Shown here in pieces: positions 59,906 to 64,000 of a DNA stretch of 64,000 nt. Location: positions 49,669-113,668 of the forward strand of contig CAZRGM010000007.1 of assembly GCA_964599635.1 (NCBI GenBank). Reading direction: 5' to 3'. The translations under genes were made by a program, and so were the position numbers. The notes below the pieces were generated by a model, which had not been told where the DNA came from, made no database searches, and was given only the letters and a program-made list of their open reading frames with translations. Positions within the stretch are counted from its first letter, which is position 1. Each line of letters starts with the position of its first letter. The stretch is from WJMT01 sp964599635. GTDB taxonomy: Bacteria > Acidobacteriota > Aminicenantia > Aminicenantales > Aminicenantaceae.

Positions 59906-62335
59906 ATGAAATCTGCCCCTCATTTTGAAGAGTTGTCCAAAGAAAAACTTCTTGAAGAAATCAATCCTGATTCCATTCCCTTTGAAACCACAGACTCCTG
60001 TAAAAAAAGCAAAGAAATCATCGGTCAAAAAAGGGCTTTGAAATCCATACAAACAGGCCTTGATATTAAAGGACGCGGATATAATATTTTTATCACAGGC
60101 ATGGTTGGAACGGGAAGAACAACAACCATAAAGAAATTCTTGGATAAAATAGAGAAGACCAAAGAAACTCCTAACGATATTCTCTATGTCTATAATTTCA
60201 AATCCCCAGATGAACCGACTCTCATTATGCTTCCTGCCGGAAAAGGGAAACACTTTAGAAACGATATGAATAATTTGATTAATGTGCTCAAGAGAGACAT
60301 TCCGGAACTTTTCAAAAGCAAATTCTATACAGAAAAAAGAAACAGCATTGTTGAAAATCAACAAAAGAAGCAAAAGAAAATTTTAAAGCAGTTTGAAGAT
60401 GAAGTTTCTAAAGAAGGATTTACTGTCATTCAGGTTCAAATAGGCACTTTTGTCAAGCCAGATCTGGTTCCCGTCATTGACAAAAAACCAATCTCCTTTG
60501 ATAAGCTAGCCCAGCTCGTCAATGAAAACAAATTTCCCAAAAAAAAATTTAATGAACTTAAGGTAAAATACGAGTCTTTGACTGATAAACTTGAAAAAGT
60601 GTTTAATGAGCTGAGAGAAATTGAAGAGCAAACCCATGAAATGCTAAAAAAATGGGATGAAAAGTCCATTATACCCGTTATCAGTGAGATGGTTTCTAAA
60701 GTGAGAAATAAGTATGATTCAGAAAAAATAGAAAAATATCTGAACAATGTGGAAGAAGACCTCACCAAAGATATTGATCTTTTTAAAAATCAAAAGACTC
60801 AGCAAAAAGAAAAATTGCCTATTAATCCATTTGTCAAATATAGAGTTAATCTGTTAGTGGATAACGCGGAGAGAGAAGGCGCTCCCATCATTATGGAAAA
60901 AAATCCGAATTATGTAAATCTGTTTGGTTCCATTGAATCCAGTATGAATCGGTTTGGTTTACTGGAAACGGATTTTACAAAGATAAGAGCGGGATCCCTT
61001 TTAAAAGCAAACGGGGGTTACATCGTTATCAGCGCCTTAGAAGCTTTGCTGGAGCCAGGGGTCTGGTCAGCTTTAAAAAGAACTCTTAAACATCAGACTC
61101 TTGAGATACAAAACTATCCCTCTCTTTTATTTTTTTCCACAAAAGGGCCTAAACCAGAGCCCATAGAAATCAATGTCAAAGTCATTTTCATCGGAGACTC
61201 TTATATCTATGACCTCCTTTATTACCAGGACGTAGATTTCAAAAAAATATTCAAAATTAAAGCAGAATTTGATTCAGAAACTCCGCTAACAAACAAGACC
61301 ATCAGGGAATATTCTAATTTTGCAAAAAAAATCATCGATGAAGATAACTTAAAGCCCATGGATAAATATGGAATAGCAGCCCTTATCGAGCAGTGCATAA
61401 GAATGTCAGGAAGGCAAAAGAAAGTTTCCACCCGATTCCATCATGTATCTGATATCATAATAGAAGCCAATTACTGGGCTAAAAAATCAAGAGCCAAAAT
61501 TATAAGCCGAAAACATATTGAAAAGGCCGTACAAGAACGCTTTGAAAGAGTCAGCCTCATAGAAGGCAAAATCCAGGAAATGATTGACGAAGGCACCCTC
61601 ATGATTGATACCTCAGGCTCAAAGATAGGTCAGGTCAATGGACTCTCAGTTTACCGTCTGGGACACTTTTATTTTGGCAAGCCCACCCGTATTACAGCCA
61701 CGACCGCTGTAGGACGAGCTGGAGTCATTAATATTGAACGGGAAGCAGACCTCAGCGGTCGGACCCACAACAAAGGGGTGCTTATTCTTGCAGGTTACCT
61801 GAGAAATAAATACGCTAAAAACAAACCCTTTGCTCTTTCCGCAAGCCTAGCTTTTGAACAGTCCTACTCCGGAGTAGATGGAGACAGTGCTTCGTCAACT
61901 GAAGTTTATGCTCTATTGTCAAGTCTATCAGGTCTTGCCCTAAGACAGGACATTGCTGTGACAGGCTCTCTTAACCAAAGAGGAGAAATTCAGCCAATCG
62001 GAGCGGTCAATGAGAAGATAGAAGGATTTTATGACGTCTGTAAATCAAAAAGGCTTACAGGCAAACAGGGAGTGATCATTCCAAAGGAAAATATAAAAAA
62101 CCTGATGCTGAGAAGAGATATCATAGAAGCTGTGGGAAAAGGAAAATTTCATATCTATCCTGTAAAAACCATTGATGATGGGATCGAAATACTGACCGGC
62201 ATCAAAGCCGGGAAGCAAAAAAAAGATGGGAGCTTTGAAAAGGACAGCGTCAACTATCTTGTAGACCGGGAACTTGAACGTTTGGCTGAAAGCTGGGAGA
62301 AATTCTCTGCTCCCAATAAAAAGAACAAGAAATAA
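59906..62335 (+). CDS. Lon-like ATP-dependent protease (YcbZ/LonH type, AAA_32 domain)
   Basis: 809 residues. An N-terminal ATPase-like part has a P-loop variant GMVGTGRTTT (Arg where Lys is usual, as in this family) with a long charged coiled-coil insertion (~130-300). Then come the AAA_32 core (INPFVKYRVNLLVDN, PNYVNLFGSIE, LKANGGYIVISALEALLEPGVWSALKR) and a Lon protease domain with the Ser661 (GVDGDSASSTEV) and Lys704 (GAVNEKIEGF) dyad. Both catalytic residues are present. It probably degrades specific substrates independently of classical Lon. The start ATG is near a tgaaaggaatga ribosome site. Confidence 0.92.
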   Translation: MKSAPHFEELSKEKLLEEINPDSIPFETTDSCKKSKEIIGQKRALKSIQTGLDIKGRGYNIFITGMVGTGRTTTIKKFLDKIEKTKETPNDILYVYNFKSPDEPTLIMLPAGKGKHFRNDMNNLINVLKRDIPELFKSKFYTEKRNSIVENQQKKQKKILKQFEDEVSKEGFTVIQVQIGTFVKPDLVPVIDKKPISFDKLAQLVNENKFPKKKFNELKVKYESLTDKLEKVFNELREIEEQTHEMLKKWDEKSIIPVISEMVSKVRNKYDSEKIEKYLNNVEEDLTKDIDLFKNQKTQQKEKLPINPFVKYRVNLLVDNAEREGAPIIMEKNPNYVNLFGSIESSMNRFGLLETDFTKIRAGSLLKANGGYIVISALEALLEPGVWSALKRTLKHQTLEIQNYPSLLFFSTKGPKPEPIEINVKVIFIGDSYIYDLLYYQDVDFKKIFKIKAEFDSETPLTNKTIREYSNFAKKIIDEDNLKPMDKYGIAALIEQCIRMSGRQKKVSTRFHHVSDIIIEANYWAKKSRAKIISRKHIEKAVQERFERVSLIEGKIQEMIDEGTLMIDTSGSKIGQVNGLSVYRLGHFYFGKPTRITATTAVGRAGVINIEREADLSGRTHNKGVLILAGYLRNKYAKNKPFALSASLAFEQSYSGVDGDSASSTEVYALLSSLSGLALRQDIAVTGSLNQRGEIQPIGAVNEKIEGFYDVCKSKRLTGKQGVIIPKENIKNLMLRRDIIEAVGKGKFHIYPVKTIDDGIEILTGIKAGKQKKDGSFEKDSVNYLVDRELERLAESWEKFSAPNKKNKK

Positions 62336-62355
62336 TCATCCCAGGTTATTTAAAT

Positions 62356-63066
62356 TCACTTATAATTTTGTTTGATTGTTTTTACTTCTTCTGGCTTAAG
62401 ATAACGCCATTTGCCTTTTTCCAAATTCCCTAATTTTATATCAGCAAATTGGATCCGTTTCAATCTCATAACCTGATAACCAACAAACTGAAACATTCTC
62501 CTTATCTCTCTTTTGCGCCCCTCATGGATTTCCACTTGAAGAAGAGAGAAATCTGAGTCTTTTTTAATGAGCTTTATCTTGTCCGGAGAAATCTTTTGAT
62601 TATCCAGAACCACCCCTTTTAACAACATTCTTAAGTCTTTATTCTGCATGGGACCTTTTATTCGAACCCAATACACTTTTTTTATATGATAACGAGGATG
62701 CATGAGCTGATGAGCAAACTTGCCGTCATTGGTCAGGAGAAGAAGCCCTTCGCTGTTTAAATCCAGCCTTCCTATTGGAAATAAACGGACACCCAAATCC
62801 GGGAGAAGTTTTTTTATGGTGGGTCTTTTAAACGGGTCATCCAAAGTTACAACATAACCTCGAGGTTTGTTGAGCACCAAATAGTGCTTCGATTCTGGTT
62901 TGACTTCAGTTCCATTGACCTCCACTTTGTCGGCTCTAGGGTTGATTTGAGTGCCTAATTGGGTGACCACTTCTCCATTAACTTTGACCTTCCCCTGTTC
63001 GATCAGTTTATCCGCTTTCCTTCTAGAAGTTAGCCCAGCTCCCGCTAGATATTTATTTAAACGCAC
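62356..63066 (-). CDS. rluB: Pseudouridine synthase, RluB/RsuA family
   Basis: 236 residues: N-terminal S4 RNA-binding domain (MRLNKYLAGAGLTSRRKADKLIEQGKVKVNGEVV), then the RsuA/RluB catalytic fold with LVLNKPRGYVVTLDD, the catalytic Asp in FPIGRLDLNSEGLLLLTNDG, and IHEGRKREIRRMFQFVGYQVMRLKRIQF. It modifies 23S (or 16S) rRNA; the length and S4 domain favour RluB. It is convergent with the Lon-like gene, with 20 nt between the stops. Confidence 0.93.
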   Translation of the reverse strand: MRLNKYLAGAGLTSRRKADKLIEQGKVKVNGEVVTQLGTQINPRADKVEVNGTEVKPESKHYLVLNKPRGYVVTLDDPFKRPTIKKLLPDLGVRLFPIGRLDLNSEGLLLLTNDGKFAHQLMHPRYHIKKVYWVRIKGPMQNKDLRMLLKGVVLDNQKISPDKIKLIKKDSDFSLLQVEIHEGRKREIRRMFQFVGYQVMRLKRIQFADIKLGNLEKGKWRYLKPEEVKTIKQNYK

Positions 63067-63104
63067 CTTTCCTCAATTATTCATAAAATAGGGTGATTAT
63101 TTTT

Positions 63105-63668
63105 CTAGAAATAGAGGTTAAACCCACCGCTAAAGGTAAAATCTTTGAAATTGAAATCCAGATTGTCCAAATCAAAGTCCAGGTTTTGATATTTTCCCTG
63201 GGCCAAAATGGAAAATTTGCTGCCTATATGGATTTCCACACCGGCACCTGCATTAAACTTTCTCACCGTATCCTTATCAATATTCATAACATCTGCTGTG
63301 TAATACCCATAACCCACTGTGAGATAAGGATGAACAAAGACTATAGGGAAAAACCATTTGAAATTAAGCCCCAAATAGTTGTAATCCACTTCCCGTTCGT
63401 TCCATCCAAAAGGAGCGATCTGCTTTAAATCAAGATTATGAGCCGCTTGAAAATAATTGATCTCCAGCCCTACCATGGCAATTTTCACTCCAGCTCTTAC
63501 GCCGTAAAGAAAAGTGGTATCTGTGTCTAATTCGACGCCTTCAAGTGTGGGCTTAGGTGCAGAAATTCCAAGGTGAGGACCCAAATAAATTCCTGTCTGA
63601 GCGCTTATGTTTGGGACTAAAACAGCTATCAAAAAAACCAGACAACCGAAAACAAATATCTTTTTCAT
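63105..63668 (-). CDS. Small outer-membrane beta-barrel protein
   Basis: 187 residues: signal peptide (IFVFGCLVFLIAVLVPNISAQ) and alternating beta-strand pattern (GIYLGPHLGISAPKPTLEG, FLYGVRAGVKIAMVGLEINYFQAAH, YNYLGLNFKWFFPIVFVHPYLTVGYGYYTA, AGAGVEIHIGSKFSILAQGKYQNL) ending in the aromatic residue of FSGGFNLYF, the C-terminal signal recognised by BamA. About eight strands would fit an OmpA/OmpX/OmpW-size barrel. Its role is unknown. Confidence 0.85.
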   Translation of the reverse strand: MKKIFVFGCLVFLIAVLVPNISAQTGIYLGPHLGISAPKPTLEGVELDTDTTFLYGVRAGVKIAMVGLEINYFQAAHNLDLKQIAPFGWNEREVDYNYLGLNFKWFFPIVFVHPYLTVGYGYYTADVMNIDKDTVRKFNAGAGVEIHIGSKFSILAQGKYQNLDFDLDNLDFNFKDFTFSGGFNLYF

Positions 63669-63757
63669 CTTCTTTCCCTATGAATAAATTTGCTTTATGC
63701 TTTATCTTGCTGATTATTTTACTCAAGCTCTCAATAAATAGCAATACAAAAACAGCA

Positions 63758-63806
63758 CCTGAATTTCTTCATGCATGCGTCGCCATTTTTTTATGAAGTG
63801 TTCAGG
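63758..63806. repeat. Minimal palindromic derivative of repeat block B
   Basis: Runs from CCTGAATTTCTTCATGCATG to CCATTTTTTTATGAAGTGTTCAGG; the two ends are imperfect inverted copies of the block B terminus with almost no interior left. Its right end is followed by TTCA and then directly by another left end at 63811, so two elements abut with a 4-nt spacer. The sequence 63669-63757 shows no gene. Confidence 0.6.
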
Positions 63807-63810
63807 TTCA

Positions 63811-63834
63811 CCTGAATTATTCACGAGTCAAGAT
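63811..63834 (+). repeat. Left end of a further repeat-family element
   Basis: CCTGAATTATTCACGAG then tcaagat is identical or nearly so to the left ends at 46126 and 28756. Beyond it the sequence differs from block A and enters the open frame at 63858, so this may be the end of a longer, possibly autonomous element. Confidence 0.6.
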
Positions 63835-63857
63835 TATAAGCTTAATGAAATTCAGGT

Positions 63858-64000
63858 ATGGATGAAGCGACTTTGAAGATTCAGCCTTCTTATGAGTTTT
63901 TTGAGGGAATCCAGCGGAGCTGGACGGTGAGTATGTCTGACCCACGGACGGGGGGAGTTACGGAGCCGCCGAGAAAAACGAAGAAGAATGGCGTTAAGAA
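63858..64000 (+). CDS. Possible partial reading frame running off the window, unidentified
   Basis: An ATG at 63858 opens 47 codons without a stop to the window edge (MDEATLKIQPSYEFFEGIQR, then SWTVSMSDPRTGGVTEPPRK and a Lys-rich stretch). I recognise no family. It starts 47 nt inside a repeat-type left end, and its first codons match a decayed sequence near 33627, so a transposase or other element-borne gene is a reasonable guess. Local composition is more GC-rich than the neighbouring AT-rich genes. No clear ribosome site is visible (attcaggt, 1 nt before the ATG, is too close). Confidence 0.35.
   Translation, partial: MDEATLKIQPSYEFFEGIQRSWTVSMSDPRTGGVTEPPRKTKKNGVK

Noticed and set aside
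1..64000. CRISPR arrays, prophage, rRNA operons, riboswitches
   Set aside because: No regularly spaced short direct repeats, no phage structural genes, no rRNA sequence and no recognisable aptamer were found while reading both strands.

Overview
The window reads as a piece of chromosome from a diderm (two-membrane) bacterium. It carries lipid A genes (lpxA, lpxI), BamA, Skp, a Lol-type ABC transporter and lipoproteins, next to a c-di-AMP module (cdaA-cdaR-glmM), a sigma-54 activator, and SDR-type threonine dehydrogenase. Coding is dense, mostly AT-rich, with many 4-37 nt gene overlaps. The mix resembles uncultured Acidobacteriota-like lineages such as Candidatus Aminicenantes. That placement is inference from gene content and style; no 16S gene is present.

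Layout. 1-2.5 kb: DNA repair (ligA 5' part, polX) and tRNA-Ala(GGC). 2.7-10.4 kb: an ftsH-folP-cdaA-cdaR-glmM-pdxJ-M20 amidohydrolase operon behind a clear sigma-70 promoter. 10.4-13.3 kb: SGNH lipoprotein, an ECF sigma factor with two membrane partners, and a GGQ release-factor-like protein. 13.4-17.8 kb: a secreted protein and a very large NtrY-like histidine kinase. 17.8-28.7 kb: a MeaB/methylmalonyl-CoA epimerase fusion, small proteins, pta-ackA, DUF72, and a receiver-TonB fusion. 28.8-33.6 kb: a GC-rich SOS cassette lexA-dinB-dnaE2 with a palindromic operator on its promoter. 33.7-43.2 kb: threonine catabolism (tdh-kbl), acpS, nhaC, pyrE, a B12-binding radical SAM protein, and SpoIID. 43.5-46.1 kb: an NtrC-type activator followed by three palindromes, a near-consensus -24/-12 promoter, a secreted protein and a stand-alone copy of the activator's Fis domain. 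46.4-63.7 kb: envelope biogenesis (Gfo/Idh-lpxI-lpxA-fabZ-skp-bamA-lolD-lolC) joined to lysS-nusB-ribH, then a Lon-like protease, RluB and a beta-barrel protein.

The most unusual content lies between genes. A repeat family (complete or partial copies near 19.2, 22.4, 28.8, 36.8, 38.4, 40.7, 46.1 and 63.8 kb) has ends resembling CCTGGATTATTCACGAG. It also has an RNA-like hairpin with compensatory base changes, long terminal inverted repeats, apparent 4-bp target duplications, and a recurring ~40-codon reading frame. A possible parent element starts at 63811 and runs off the window. Other points worth a second look are the receiver-TonB protein with Glu in place of the phospho-Asp, the MeaB-epimerase fusion, the diadenylate cyclase with RHL instead of RHR, and the sigma-54 locus.
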